The position numbers and the translations under genes are program-made. Of a stretch of DNA of 64,000 bases, positions 37,000 to 49,632 are shown one piece after another (position 1 is the stretch's first letter; each line of letters opens with the position of its first letter). The stretch is taken from the NCBI RefSeq assembly GCF_037975245.1, contig NC_092567.1, positions 22,197,376-22,261,375 on the forward strand, in the 5' to 3' direction. This stretch comes from Apostichopus japonicus (Eukaryota; Echinodermata; Holothuroidea; Aspidochirotida; Stichopodidae). Under the pieces are notes generated by a model. It was not told the origin of the DNA, ran no database searches, and saw only the letters and a program-made list of their open reading frames with translations.

Positions 37000-39663
37000 A
37001 TAACACAAGATATATTCGTGAATATTCAAAAGTTCTATATTCGAACTATACGCATGATCAGTTAATGTCTTCACTTCTTCGTTGTACGGGTCTATACAAA
37101 CACACACATATATCTATATACCTATGTAGTATAGACACTGTACATTGAAGAGGAAATTGTACCATGTGACGTCACTGGTTGGCATAATTCCCTTTGTCCA
37201 TACGTATTAACAATGAACAATGACAGTACATCAATCAAAAGTATATGTTGATGATAAAGACAAAACAAGGTGAAAGTTAATAAATATTTCCCCGAGACAT
37301 TCCAATTGGACAATCCGATACACTGTTTCCTCCTATGTTTTCTACTCTCTCATCTTTTAATTGCCTGATCCCATATTTATCTAGCAGCAGGTACTGAGAT
37401 GGTCCCATCTTGTGGTGGGACAGCAGCGCGAGATACACCGATTTCTCAAACTGAGAGATGTCCAATCTAGTTTGCTATCTTCGAACAGGTGAATTATCTA
37501 CGGTAAAAAGTTGGTGCCATGAATGAAATATCATATATATATCTTAAAATTTGCAAGGTTGGAATTAACCGGTGTGTCCATGATCTAGTTTTCACAATTC
37601 GTTATCATAGGGAATGGGGTCATGATGCTTCGAAGTTGCATGTTGGTTTTGGCTGTAAGTTGCGAACATTCTGACAAAGTCATGAATATTAATTTCTGGT
37701 TGGATACAACTCCAATCTAACAGAGAGGTACATATGCGGCTGTAACAAAGGGCAGGGGGTGGATGGGGGAAGGATGGGGCTGGTGGAACTATATGAGAAA
37801 GCTAAAATTTCGATTTGAAAACAATCAAACGATAGCCAAAAAAAATTGTTCATCATCTAATAAATAACCGGTTATAATAATTCAAAACGTTTGTCAGAAG
37901 CCCTGACACCTTTTATCTTTAATGGATTTTGATCTCACAGAGAACAATGTTCCACACATCCCTGCTACCCGTACCTCCACCCCCCCCCCTTCCACCCGAT
38001 CCCATAGCTCAAAATGTGCTCCGTCGTCCCCGTGTAACCAACGAATTGATTTCTCAAATAATTACCGAGTTCCATATTTATTGTACTTTTTTCTTAAAAC
38101 AGAGCGGGATCTTGTCTCTCTCAAGAAAAAAATGATCGTCATGATTTTATGGTTTCATCATTTTGAAAACCTCTGAGATCAATCTCCGTGGTTAATATCA
38201 TCATTCCTATACATGTGAGTTTTGTTGGACTTATGCCAAATTACTATGTTGCCAGATACATTATTTAAGTTCTTCTTTCTTAACAGTCTACTATGATTCC
38301 ATCGAATGTGGCGACTATACAACTCCAATATGATTGCAACATTTCATTTTTTTCTTTTTCGTCAGTTTAGAAATTGACGTGTTCTACATCTTCACATGCT
38401 TCTTTTGTTACATAAAGTACAAAAGAGCAGACCCCATGTTGTCCCTTCCTGTCGACTGGGTCAAAAGGGGGTGAAGATATTTCTTTGTTTTTTATAACGC
38501 GACAGCTTGTTAAGAAACTCCTCACTTCACACGATTACAAGCGTGGGGTGTCGTATTTATGCCAAAATAATCAAAACTTTAAAGACAGCAGATTTTTACT
38601 CCCGTCCAACAATAGAATCTCGTACACTCACCTGAAGTGTTTTCAACGGCCTTGATAATAAAACTGGAGCTTGTTGTAATGGTTTGGTTTACTTGTGTAA
38701 TAATATTGTTGTTGTTGTTCGTTCGTTTGTTTGTTTATCTCCAAAATGTATACATAAAAAAGTTATATGGATTATTGGATGTTTATTAAAGAAAAAGAAG
38801 ATAAAATGCTCGATAACTTTCTTTCTGCAGTGACCAGTTGAACATGACTTCATTTGCGCAGGTTAAGGTCATAGTAACGACGTACACATGATTATTCCTT
38901 TTGATGGGACGGTGGGGGAAAGGAGGGGGGTACTGATAGAATTGTGTCGCCCTAACATTAGTAACTCATAGCAAATGTACCTAACATTGTTTAAACTAGG
39001 TTAACATAATCATATTTTGCGATATTCCGACTTCATCCGTTTCTCTCCGATTTGATTCAATCAAGTTTGTCGTCAAGACATCAAAAGTCAAGCACATACT
39101 GTGTCAAATACAGTAATGATGTGATAATTAATCAAATATTAATAGATAAGGAAAAGCGAAGTAGCATTAGGTAGCGAAATATCATAGTTATTTTGAGGAT
39201 GAATTAAAACAAAAATTGAAAAGTGAAATGCAGACGGTGTTATACTGGGCATCCGTACCTATTCTCAACGTGGTTTAGAAACATTAGCCAAATTTGACTT
39301 GTTGGGTATAAGTATAGACCCAGCATGCCACGGAAAACGGATAGCCCCGAACCTATGGATAGCCCTCTTAATGAGTGGATTGCAAAGCTATACAGAACTC
39401 CATGAGACTTCGACTCAAATTTAAGCAGTTCGTGACGGGACTTAATTTATCACTGTTTGGTTTTTCTGGGAGGGGGTCTCGAACCAGACCGGTTAACCAA
39501 TTGCCCTGAGAGTTTTATTGTTGAGGACAATACGCCAGTCAAAGCAAAAGGTAAAGGTCTTGATAGCAGAACAAAAGAAAACAAAGAACAAAGTCACTTA
39601 TTATACTAGAGGGAATCGTTGTCTATATTTATTTTATAACAGTTAAAGAAGACAAGGTATATA

Positions 39664-39698
<35 letters not shown>

Positions 39699-42480
39699 GT
39701 ACCATATATATAATAAACATTGAAATTAGCGCCAAGGGTGGAGGACATATAGAGGACATATAGAAGGGACGCACAGAGAAAACACCACCACAATCTATGA
39801 CTAAAATAGTTTCTACGAAAATTAAATTTAGCGAGCTGGATAGAGGGTCGGTTCTTAGATTTTAAAGTATTTCTCTCTAACTTATAACCTGGTGTGAGAC
39901 GTAGAGGGAAAGAGGGAGAGAGTTATTTTCAAATACCAAAGAAAACAATGTGGGAAAAGTGTCATGCCTACCACGAATCGAATTGAAGCATTACTGGCCT
40001 ATATCAGAAGGTGTTCTGATCTTGACATGGGGTCTTCTCTATGGTGCATTGTTTGTCTTTCAACATGTTTTTGGATACGGCGTGCTTGGTCCCCCCCCCC
40101 CCCCCTCCCATTCTCTCTCTCTCTCTTTGTTCGTCTGATATGGATAAAAACAAAGAACATTTTTTCATTCGGTCTTTACTATTTTTTCATCAACTTTCGA
40201 TTTCATGATACCATCGTGTTGTGAATGATTATTGGTACATTTGGCACTCCATAATAACAAATTGGTGCTTGCGAAGATTATGTTAGATCATTAGAGAAAA
40301 TGTTCCCCCTCATGAATACAAACAAACATTTATATATATTTATATAACACAATACATAAAAGCATTACATTTTAGGATTTATTCAAAAAAATTTATAGTA
40401 AATATGTCATATAAAACAGAATAAACACACGATGCTGCCTTTTTAGTATATGAATTGACTGAAATTTCCGTCTATAATATTGAAGTTAAGTATAATTTAT
40501 TGTTTAAGCGCATGAACGCTCAAAAGAAAAACTAAATTATTTGACAAGGAAGTTGGATTGTTGAAGCTGTACTTTGTTATTCGGCCCAAAACATGTCACT
40601 GATATAATTAATATAAATTAATAGGTGTATTTGCAATATTAATTAATACATAACTATTGATTACACATAATTGGAGAGTGATAGGCCTAACTAAGATACC
40701 TGTGTGTGAGTACAACAATTTGAGAGATCCTATAGTAGGCTAAGCAAGTCATTGAAAGTTTAATCGTGTTATCTCCCAGAAAAACAAAGTTTTTAAACTG
40801 TGAAAGTTTATGAACAAATTGCATTGTAAAGTTTTTAATGTAACAATTTACATTACCATGGAACATTACATATTATTCGAATGTAACGGAGGAACCGAAG
40901 GTGACTTGTTAGGAGCAAGGGGATGCGGGGTGGGGTGGGGTGGGGGGGGGGGTCGAGGTCATGAATGGAGCGGGGAGCGGGGTAGACGGAGGGGTATAGC
41001 TGCAGGTCCAAGGTGGAGCTGTAGAATGCTTTCTGCGTGGAAAAAAAATACAAAACGGAGAAAGATGCGAAAGAAACTCGTCACTAATAACAGACACATA
41101 GACCCACCAAGCCCCTTCACCCCGCCCATTCCCCTCACCCCGCCCCGCACTACACACCCACCATACATACAAGGGGTACAACTAGTAGAACGTCGTGTTG
41201 TACTTCTATATATAGATGCTTCATGAGTGAAAGTAAAGAAGGTTAGACTTAAAGAATATATTAGCTTGTTCGACAGTCAATGTGCATAGAGCGTTACTAC
41301 TATATCATTACTACATAAAGGGATACGTATAAACTATATACTGGCCCGCCTATATTGTTGTAAAAATACTGAGATATCCTATAAATGGTGTTCATAATTT
41401 CTCATCGAAAGGACACCAGCAACAGTATCTGGTCATAAGAGAAATCATTGATAGTAAGACGGTAATCTTGGGGATCCAAAAGAACGCAGTCATTTACCAA
41501 TACGGTAGGGACTTTAATCAATTCTTAGATGCATAATGAATAATAATAATAATAATAAGTGTCAAATTGCCGTAAAAAGGATGGTTGAACAAGTTTTACT
41601 ACTCTTGTTTATTCTCTCTCTTTTCCCGTTTTTAGTTTCTATTCTACAAGTAGATATTCTTTGTTTGCATCTTTTTCGTCCAATCATTGTATTAGTTTCG
41701 CTTTTTTCGTGCAATCAAACCAATTTCGTAAAACGCTGGACAAAAAAAAAAAAAAAAAATATTTTCTCAATTCTTTTGTAACTTTTTAACTTGAAAATAT
41801 ATCTTGCAATTGTCTATTCAAATTTTGCCAAACATAACTGTACTTGTTTTAACTAACCGATCCCCCCCCTCCCTATTTGCCTTTTAGGAAGATGTGTACA
41901 GGGGAAGGGGTGGGGATTAGTATTCTTAAGAATAATGTGTTTTCGTTCAAAACAACCAATCAACAACGTCTATTTGGCTCTTTCAGTTACATTTTATCCA
42001 ACCAAAAATGTCCATTTGGCTTTTTGAATATCATTTTTTTTTTAACTCATATGAAATTGATTGCCAATGACGTCATCGCGTCCGTACTTCTAAAAATGTC
42101 ACAATCACAAGTAGAGTTTCTTTTTCTTTTTTGTCTAAAAGAACGAATCTCCGAATTTCATTTGACATTATATGGTACCCGTGGTGCCCGCTCAATTAAG
42201 TACCTATATGTAGTCTTCGGTCTCCAGGAGTTTTGTTCACCGCGGGGAAGGAGTGTCCCTGCCACGGCATAGGTAACATTATAAGTGTGTGGCTCGACGT
42301 GGCACTCAAAGCACAGAGTGATGAAAGGCATTGATTTCTTTGTCTTTGATAGTAAAACTAATAAATGAAGTTTGACATATAAAGTGCTTTATGAGGTTGA
42401 TAAATGGGTTTGGTGTATATTCAATATACCATCGGAAATTACCAACTCATTTGTTTAAGTTCATGCGGTACCCTACATAC
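37000..42480. other. Non-coding DNA upstream of Alx1
   Basis: CRE octamers at 37167-37174 and 42068-42075; (TA)n at about 39658-39710; C15 at 40091-40105; GGGGT-rich text at 40917-40954; AAT repeat at 41537-41558. No gene or exon could be supported, although short open frames occur around 37277-37465 and 40810-41226. Confidence 0.45.
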
Positions 42481-42490
42481 TAATTAGGCT

Positions 42491-42496
<6 letters not shown>

Positions 42497-42578
<82 letters not shown>
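42497..42578. repeat. (TA)n microsatellite
   Basis: About 80 bp of TA with one phase change. It abuts the 3' end of the minus-strand SINE at 42583-42702 and may have grown from its tail. Confidence 0.95.
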
Positions 42579-42581
<3 letters not shown>

Positions 42582-42582
42582 G

Positions 42583-42702
42583 AAAATCGTAATGAGTTGG
42601 AAAATCAAGAACAGTGAAAAAACTTTCAGCCTCCACCGGGATTCGAACCACGGGCCTCCCGCTCTGTACGCGGACACCCTAACCACTAGGCTATGGACGC
42701 TG
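42583..42702 (-). mobile_element. tRNA-derived SINE with near-complete tRNA fold
   Basis: The minus strand carries GCGTCCA (acceptor), TAGCCTAGTGGTTAGG (A-box/D-arm), a TCCGC/GCGGG anticodon stem with loop GTACAGA, and GGTTCGAATCC (B-box). The acceptor pairs 6 of 7 with TGGAGGC, but the T-stem has two mismatches and no CCA is encoded. A T6 run follows within about 6 nt, then a tail into (TA)n. I read it as a tRNA-derived SINE rather than a working tRNA; the nominal anticodon would be ACA. Confidence 0.7.
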
Positions 42703-42734
42703 ATTGTATGTCCAGAGGTTCGAAACCGGTAAGG

Positions 42735-42775
42735 TATATATATATATATATGTATATATCTATATATATATAATT
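42735..42775. repeat. (TA)n microsatellite
   Basis: Interrupted TA run on the other side of the SINE at 42583-42702. Confidence 0.9.
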
Positions 42776-43503
42776 TATCTCTTGGTGGTGCATATACGCT
42801 GATAAAAGCTATCCAGTTTTAATACTATAACCTACTTCTTGGCGTTGGGGGGGGGGGGGGGGAGGTATAGATGAAGGCAACTTTGTTCGACTGTTCGAAA
42901 AGAAAAATCTTCGAACCGACATATTTGTTTGGTACAAAATCCCCTATCCATCGCGTTTTAATACATTTTCAAGATATTTTGCATATAATATCATGGATTT
43001 TGTTATCTAGAATTTGTTTTTATATAAATAAAACTTGCGTGCATTTACAAACAACACATAGTACAGGCTCTGAACTGATCCATGTTCTTAGAAGTTCAAA
43101 TATTAAATTATGAAATATTGATTTGAGATGAAAAACTGGTTATTATATGGATAGAAAAACACCAAATTATAGAAAATGTAAATAAAAGAAAATGGGGAAA
43201 GTTTTGAAAATTTAAAGAGAGTCGAATTTTTACTGGATAAATGTTTAAATAGACCGCAATTTTAATAAAACTACATCTTACAATAAACCGTGCATTCATG
43301 GAATGATATACGGAGGTATCTTGTCAACCATTTACTGCAGTTGTAAAGGTCACAACGTTAAGTCTTGATTTAGTTTTTTGTTCATTTTTTATTAGCTAAT
43401 CGAGATATACCAGCTCAGTAAAAACTCAACTTTTAATGCTGACATTTTGAACTTACGTTCAAATATTGAACAATTTGTGAATAAGGGGCGTAGTAGCCTA
43501 TAT

Positions 43504-43535
43504 CACTGATCTGTACACTAGTGTACAGATCAGTG
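43504..43535. other. Perfect 32-bp palindrome
   Basis: Half-site CACTGATCTGTACACT followed by its exact reverse complement, with no spacer. It could extrude as a cruciform or be the trimmed remnant of a foldback element. An ETS consensus (ACCGGAAGTG) lies 70 bp downstream. Confidence 0.95.
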
Positions 43536-44341
43536 GCCTATATCTATAGACCAAAGGTCAGAGACGATGACCCTTCTTTCTAATTTCCGATAAGGAGGTC
43601 GGTTGACCGGAAGTGACCGGTCTCTGAGGGTGTACAGTACTCAAAAGGTTACCAGATCCTTTAGGACCAGATAGAGCGAGAATATGCAAATTGTGAGGAG
43701 ATAGGTAAGCAAGGAAGTGAATTAAAAATAATTAATGATGAACACAAACTGCTGAATTAAAGATTGGAAGATCGCTTTTTTGCAGATTATAAGTAAGAAA
43801 GATAAAAAAAAAACTATAGCTTATATATGATTGATAATGTTTAGATGGAGAAATATAACGTTAAAAAGTAACAAGACTTGCGTTACCTCCCGAGGTGTTA
43901 ATAATTCATTGCTTTGCTTTTAAAGTTGTCATCTTTTAGTTTGGTTCGGAAACCAAATATTTTACTTATCAACCTGTTTTGAAACCTAAATCATTTCAAA
44001 CGAAAACAAAAAGAAAGAAATTTTTGCGGATGACATTTGTGCATTTTACATAATTCTTTTCTTTGTTTGAAATTTAACAAATTTTATTGTGAAATTTTAG
44101 AGAGAAAAAAAAAATCAGTTTTAAGGATTAATAAAATAACTAATATAGGACAATGATTGTCATGTAAAAGACGTTTTGTTATATTTCAGATTACATATTT
44201 ACAACACAAAATGGAAACGATATTTAGCTGTAGGGGGAAAGACAAAGCAATAAACAAATCAATACTGATTTTTATCGTTCTATGATGACGTAGACTAATT
44301 TTATTCCAGCAACGAAAATATTTGACAAACCTATGTTTTCT

Positions 44342-44380
44342 GCCTCTGACGAAGGTCCTACCTAGCTGGATCGAAACCTT
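44342..44380 (+). ncRNA. Hammerhead-like motif, copy 3 (3' end lost)
   Basis: GCCT-CTGACGA, an extra A, stem GGTCC/GGATC with a 9-nt loop, then GAAAC. The expected GTC-AGGC end is replaced by CTTATAG, so no cleavage site remains. Confidence 0.35.
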
Positions 44381-45876
44381 ATAGAACCCCTCCCCCCACA
44401 ACTTTGATACATATACACCGACTTCTTGCAGAAGATAAACAGTTTGACAACAGTTGCAGGCAAACTAAAAATGAAATTCCAGGACTCAATTGAGCTGAAT
44501 TCAGTTAAATTGACTTCAGTGCATCGTTTAGCATTTAACGTGATAGCTATACGACCAGTATAGGCCGAACAATATCATTTTTCTTTCATTCAAAATCTGA
44601 ACTGGTAGGGTAGCAAATGACAAATACAAACTAGCCCGCTACGACAACCCACTTCTAGCAGATTCAGATCTTAAAGTTATCCGAGTCATATATGCCTGTC
44701 TATATGTTATATATAGATAGCCTATAGTGCCAGAATGCTCCGCTAGGCCAAGAGCAACTGTTACCACTGACTCGAGGGAGTCACTAGCATGTATTGCGAC
44801 TATAACATCTCCCAGCAGTGACATCTGGGCTCATATTGTAACAGAATGTACAAACATAATGATGCCGAGGTATATTGTCGGCGTTGATGAATATTTACAA
44901 AGCTATCACGCATCTATGTAATAATTTTTATATTTGACAAAAAAAAATGAGGCTTATACGGAGGTGGATAATAGAAATTAATGAAGCTTAAGATCGGGTT
45001 AAATCAAAGCCGTGAAATCCCGCTAAGAATTTGTAATACATCCGTGGTAACTGTTTCTTTTTTTCTTTCTCGCTCTCTCGTTATCCGGTTGGAGGGGGTG
45101 CGGGGGGGGGGGGGGGCAGAAGGGACGTCAATATAGACTGCATAGCAAAGCATAACTTGTTTAACGAAGTTCCTCGTCCGAGTCGTTGACATCAAGAAAA
45201 TTTAAAATCTATTTTGGAAATATGAAGGTTGGGAGGTCATTTTTGTTGTCGGAGAGGAGCATTTAAAAGCAGTTGCTTTGCATAGAATTAAAACTTAGTC
45301 TTTTCATTTGTTGATATCCTATCTTAATTAATTGTTATTTAGTAAAAAGATAAAGGAATTAACGGTCACTTGGGATTCTTATGTACCTTACGAGCAGGCC
45401 TGGTTTCGTAACGTAAGTAGTTCATTTGACATAGGCCTATTTAGGCCTATATATATGTGGGACTGAACTGTAAAATATGCATGGTTGATTGCACGGTTAA
45501 CAAAAATTGTTAAAATGTGTTTCAATGTGCTTCATAGGTAATCATTCCGTTTCTGAGAATTAAGATACCTAAATATTATCATTTTGTCTCGCACAAAGGG
45601 GCAGTTTGCATTATAATCTTTGTGAGGTCATTGATGAACAACACCTTTGTTGCAGTGTTAGATGGTCCAATTTAGTCTGTCTGTTGAACAAGATTAAACT
45701 TCGGGACCTCTAACTTTCATTTATTTATCTCTCTCTCCCCCATTGTTTATATGATTGTGTTATGCAAAATGTATTTTGTTCTCGACCATCGACAACAACA
45801 ACAACAATATTAATGTTACCAAACTGATCATGTCTTTGCAAAGCTTGTGTATAGATAAATACATCCCAGTGTGCAT

Positions 45877-45912
45877 GCATCTGAAGAAGTTCCGACAGGA
45901 TCAAACTTTAAA
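45877..45912 (+). ncRNA. Hammerhead-like motif, copy 4 (degenerate)
   Basis: CTGAAGAAG, stem TTCC/GGA with a GACA loop, then TCAAAC in place of CGAAAC. A decayed relative of the 36.95-kb copy. Confidence 0.3.
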
Positions 45913-46762
45913 CGTTTATAATATTTCAATTCTTAGGGGAATCTGACATCTAAAAGAAATGTAAAATTTATATTACATCTTATCTATATGAAGAACTGAT
46001 GGTAGATGGACAGGACACCGGAGTGGCTGATGAAGAGAGAAACAGTAAGAGAAAGGGGAGGGGGGAGTGGGTTACGGATAAGGGGGGAAGGGTAGGAGGT
46101 GAGGAACTGGACATGAAACTGACTGTGATACTATGTACAGTTCAGTTTTTTAATTATATAAGACTGGCCGTGCTTTAAACTCATGCATAGTTTTAGTTAA
46201 TAAATGTCAATGAGGTAATAAATAATGAATGCCGCAACGCCCAATCAAATACAGATATGACCTGTTTTGACAAAAGGAAGGAAAAATATATCATGTTCAT
46301 AAGTTTAGATGACATGTATGTGTTCGTGAGTGTGTCGGTTTGTCTGGATCTGATAGGATAACGGATACATTAATTTGAATATTACATTTCGAGGTTTGAT
46401 TCATTATTGGACTTTTGAAACAACCCTGTTTGGGGTTTATGATAATGGCTATCATATCAAGTAACTTGAATAATTCCGTTTCGTTTCAGATATCCCCCCA
46501 AGTCACCACTATCCTCCGCCCCCCCCCCCTACTTCACAAAAAATACACTGTAACAAAGTTCGGCAGTTTCCTACTTACCGTAATTGTTTAGGCTTCAAGA
46601 TACTCCTCCATGCCCATCCCCATCGCCACCCCACCCCAACGCACCCCATCCCACCCCCACTAAAAGGCTCTTCACCATCTTGTTTGTCCGAACGTACACT
46701 ATTTATGAAACACAAGTTGTCGTTTACGAAAATTATCGATGTACCGCCGTGTGTACCCTTAC

Positions 46763-47033
46763 CGCACGTCAGCAAGCCGAGCAGAAGGCGGGGATGAACG
46801 TTGCAGCGACGGTGAACGGTTGTGACATACAACATGCATAGGAATTCTAGGATGATCCCGACGAATCGAAGACAACTCGTAGCTGCTGCTTTATTTATAC
46901 CAAGACACCTGCGTAGATCTGTTAAAGATGAACCTGAAATGTCAACAGGGGTCAAGGAGGGACGGCTGTATCCGCTACGCGTGTGACCCCCATTGTGGTT
47001 ACCGCGATGCCGAACCATCCAGCCACGCGGCAT
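46763..47033 (-). other. Candidate exon upstream of Alx1 (unrecognised product)
   Basis: On the gene's strand an ATG at 47033 (MPRGWMVRHRGNHNGG) opens a 90-codon frame that runs to a good donor ACGTGCG/GTAAGG at 46763/46762. The frame is CpG-richer than its surroundings and includes a hydrophobic stretch (FVGIILEFLCMLYV). No family recognised. It could be the first exon of an unknown gene, a 5' non-coding exon of Alx1, or chance. Confidence 0.2.
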
Positions 47034-48439
47034 CGCTGGTTTGAATAACTCTGCTCGTCTCGAAAGCAGCAGAGACGGTTGGAAAAAAAAAAACATCAGT
47101 CGAGTGTATATCTGTGTAGCAAGTCCGACTTGGCCAGGCTAGTTACGTTTGAATCAATTTCGATTCAGTCCACCTAAAAGCAACTTCAGTACACTGTTCC
47201 TTTCCTTGCCCGAATCCTCGCCCACCCCCTCACCCCCCCCCAATCCTCCGAAGGTAAACAAAATTCACATGGATAAGGCCTAAGCAGCCATGATCCCCTC
47301 GGATGATAATAACGACAACTGCAGACTTGAATTTTAGGCATGAAAATTTAGTCTAGGCATAATGCTTTCATCTGCAGTGGAAGATATATATAGGCATATA
47401 TAGGCTAAATAGACATACACAACCACCCGTGCAATTTGTTAGTATCATTAGTTTTGTGACTTCCAAAGAAGATATTTTCCTTTGGTTTCAAACCAATAAT
47501 TAAGCATTCTTACATTTTTTTTTAATTTACCTCGCAAAGTTTTTATCAATTTTCATTGTAAACATGAAAGGGAGAAAAAGCAAAGCAACATATCCATGAT
47601 TTTATTTTGAAGTTTATAAATTTGTATACTCGCTGTTGAAAAAGTAAATTTTTAACAACCAAGAAAAACCCCGAAAAGAGCAAGAGGTAATTTTCATACA
47701 ACGAGTTACGCACTTAGTATATTGATACTGATTGATTCAGTTTTTTCATAAATTTATTTGTACGTTTTTAGTCTGTATAAGTTAAGCCAAACAGACTGTA
47801 TCCCAATATATTGTATTAAATGGCAATTGAAATGATGATAAGTAAAGATTTGAAAGGGGGAGGGGGGGGGGGGTTGTTGTTATTGTTGGCGGAAGAACCT
47901 GTCCAAAGAAGCGAATTATGCTCACTTTGATCGAAGTTACAACTAAGTACGTAAAAAGAGAAATCAGAGATGTAAAAATAGAACAGGATTTATGTTTTTT
48001 CTTGGTCCCAACAATCTTAACAGATCCTTTTAAACTGGGGACCCATTTCTCCTCAAGCTGAATATGTCGGACGGATAGAGTAAGCGGATTTTCGACTACC
48101 TGATTACGTCATGCTTTTACGCGAATAACAATCGTCTGCTACAGAACAACTTCCCTGGCAAGAAAACTTTTTAATCAAACAGTTCCTTCTTATCGTATTG
48201 GTAGGTCGTTTCTTAAAACGTTTCGCAAAACCTATAGATTATGTTATATAAAGGCTACGTGTAAAATTGGGTTATCCTTACGTACTTGAGGCAAACTTGC
48301 ATTATACGTATACATATTTCATATAGAACCAGATTCGTAGCCATGGTAATGACGTGTGAATTTACGCTTGAATTAAGACAATTTAAAAAGTTAATCTTTA
48401 CTTCTTTTCTATTTAATTGAAAAAAGAAAAACGTTGGGC
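47034..48439. other. Non-coding DNA
   Basis: C-rich text at 47221-47241 and a G-rich run near 47858-47873. Nothing else recognised. Confidence 0.45.
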
Positions 48440-48590
48440 ATGCAGCTACACGTGCTTATACAATTGTCTTACTAAAGTTGTTTACACTTATTCGTCTCTA
48501 TGTTATGTCTGTGGTTGTTTACAAGTAGACCGGCTTCACCCGGAAGTTTATGTGACGTAACAGCGGAAGTTTATGTGACGTCACAATTCT
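48440..48590. promoter_or_regulatory. Candidate regulatory cluster: E-box, forkhead, ETS and CRE words
   Basis: CACGTG near 48448, TGTTTAC near 48480 and 48517, then CGGAAGTTTATGTGACGT repeated twice (48541-48558 and 48564-48581), each joining an ETS core (GGAAGT) to a CRE-like TGACGTMA. It lies 16 kb upstream of the Alx1 start codon. Sea urchin alx1 is downstream of Ets1, which makes the ETS sites of interest, but enhancer function here is inference. Confidence 0.35.
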
Positions 48591-48999
48591 GAAACATACA
48601 TGCATTTTTAACTGCAACTCTATAAATCAGATTTGTGTAAAAGTAAATCACTACGAACAGGAAATCATGAACCGGAAACTGACTGAGAAATATGAAAAAG
48701 CAAAATAAAATAATCGACTGTCCCGATTTCCAACCATTTTGAATATTTGTTTTTGTCTATACCTCAATCGTCAACAAAAGAAAATGTATCAGTCAAACGT
48801 AGTATGGACATTTATAGAAAAGCGGCGTCCGCACAAGACGGAGAATGGAGCAGGCACCTGGGCCACCAGAAGGAAGTATGGGAACTCCTTACAAAACCAC
48901 ATGATCCTAAAATATGAGCATGGTTCTATACAGTTATTTGTAGAGTATTCCCTGCAAAGAACTTACAATTCATTAAATGATATACCATACATATCCGTA

Positions 49000-49632
49000 C
49001 ATAGATCATGCAGCTGCTCCTTGTATAAATCAGGGTAGCTGCTCCCTGTATCAACGAGGGCAGCTGCTCCCTGTATAGATCAGGCTGCTGCTACCTGTAT
49101 AGATCAGGGTAGCTTCTCCCTGTATTACTCAGGGCAGCTATTCCCTGGATAGATCAGAGAGCTGCTCCCTGCATAAATCAGGATAGCTTCTCCCTGTATT
49201 ACTCAGGGCAGCTATTCCCTGCATAGATCAGAGAGCTGCTCACTGCATAGATCAGGCAGCTGCTCCTTGTATAAATCAGGGTAGCTGCTGCCTGTATAAC
49301 TCAGGATAGCTGCTCCCTGCATAGATCAGACTGCTGCTCCCTGCATAGATCAGGGTAGCTGTTCCCTGCATAGATCAGGGTAGCTACTCCCTGTATTGCT
49401 CAGGGCAGCTATTCCCTGCATAGATCAGAGAGCTGCTCCCTGCATAGACCAGGCAGCTGCTCCCTGAATAGACCAGGCAGCTGCTCCCTGCATAGATCAG
49501 GCTGCTGCTCCCTGCATAAATCAGGGTAGCTACTCCCTGTATTACTCAGGACAGCTGCTCCCTGCATAGATCAGGGTAGCTGTGCCCTGCATAGACCAGG
49601 CTATTGCCTCCTGTATAGACCAGGCAGCTGCC
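49000..49632 (+). repeat. 25-bp minisatellite, about 25 units
   Basis: The consensus unit is GTAGCTGCTCCCTGCATAGA plus TCAGG. Variants change TGCAT to TGTAT, or ATAGATC to ATTACTC or ATAGACC. Each unit carries CCCTG and CAGGG, able to form a 5-bp hairpin, and many junctions create CAGCTG (an E-box). 25 is not a multiple of 3, so no long repeat protein is encoded. Confidence 0.95.

Larger units (their letters stand above)
43536..46762. other. Non-coding DNA
   Basis: Holds the ETS consensus at 43605-43615, two decayed hammerhead-like motifs (listed separately) and a G15 run at 45102-45116. No gene recognised. Confidence 0.45.

Noticed and set aside
37277-37465. Minus-strand frame starting LDISQFEKSVYLALLSHHK, with codon use that looks gene-like
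   Set aside because: No good splice donor, weak acceptor and no family recognised; worth a protein search but not supported as an exon.
39470-39520. tRNA-like text (CTCGAACCAGACCGGTTAACC) on the minus strand
   Set aside because: B-box-like word only; no cloverleaf can be drawn.
40810-41226. 138-codon plus-strand frame with Gly/Arg and Pro-rich parts
   Set aside because: Produced by G-rich and CCCC-rich low-complexity DNA; no domain.
49000-49632. Evenly spaced short repeats resembling a CRISPR array
   Set aside because: Units abut with no unique spacers, and the context is eukaryotic; it is a minisatellite.
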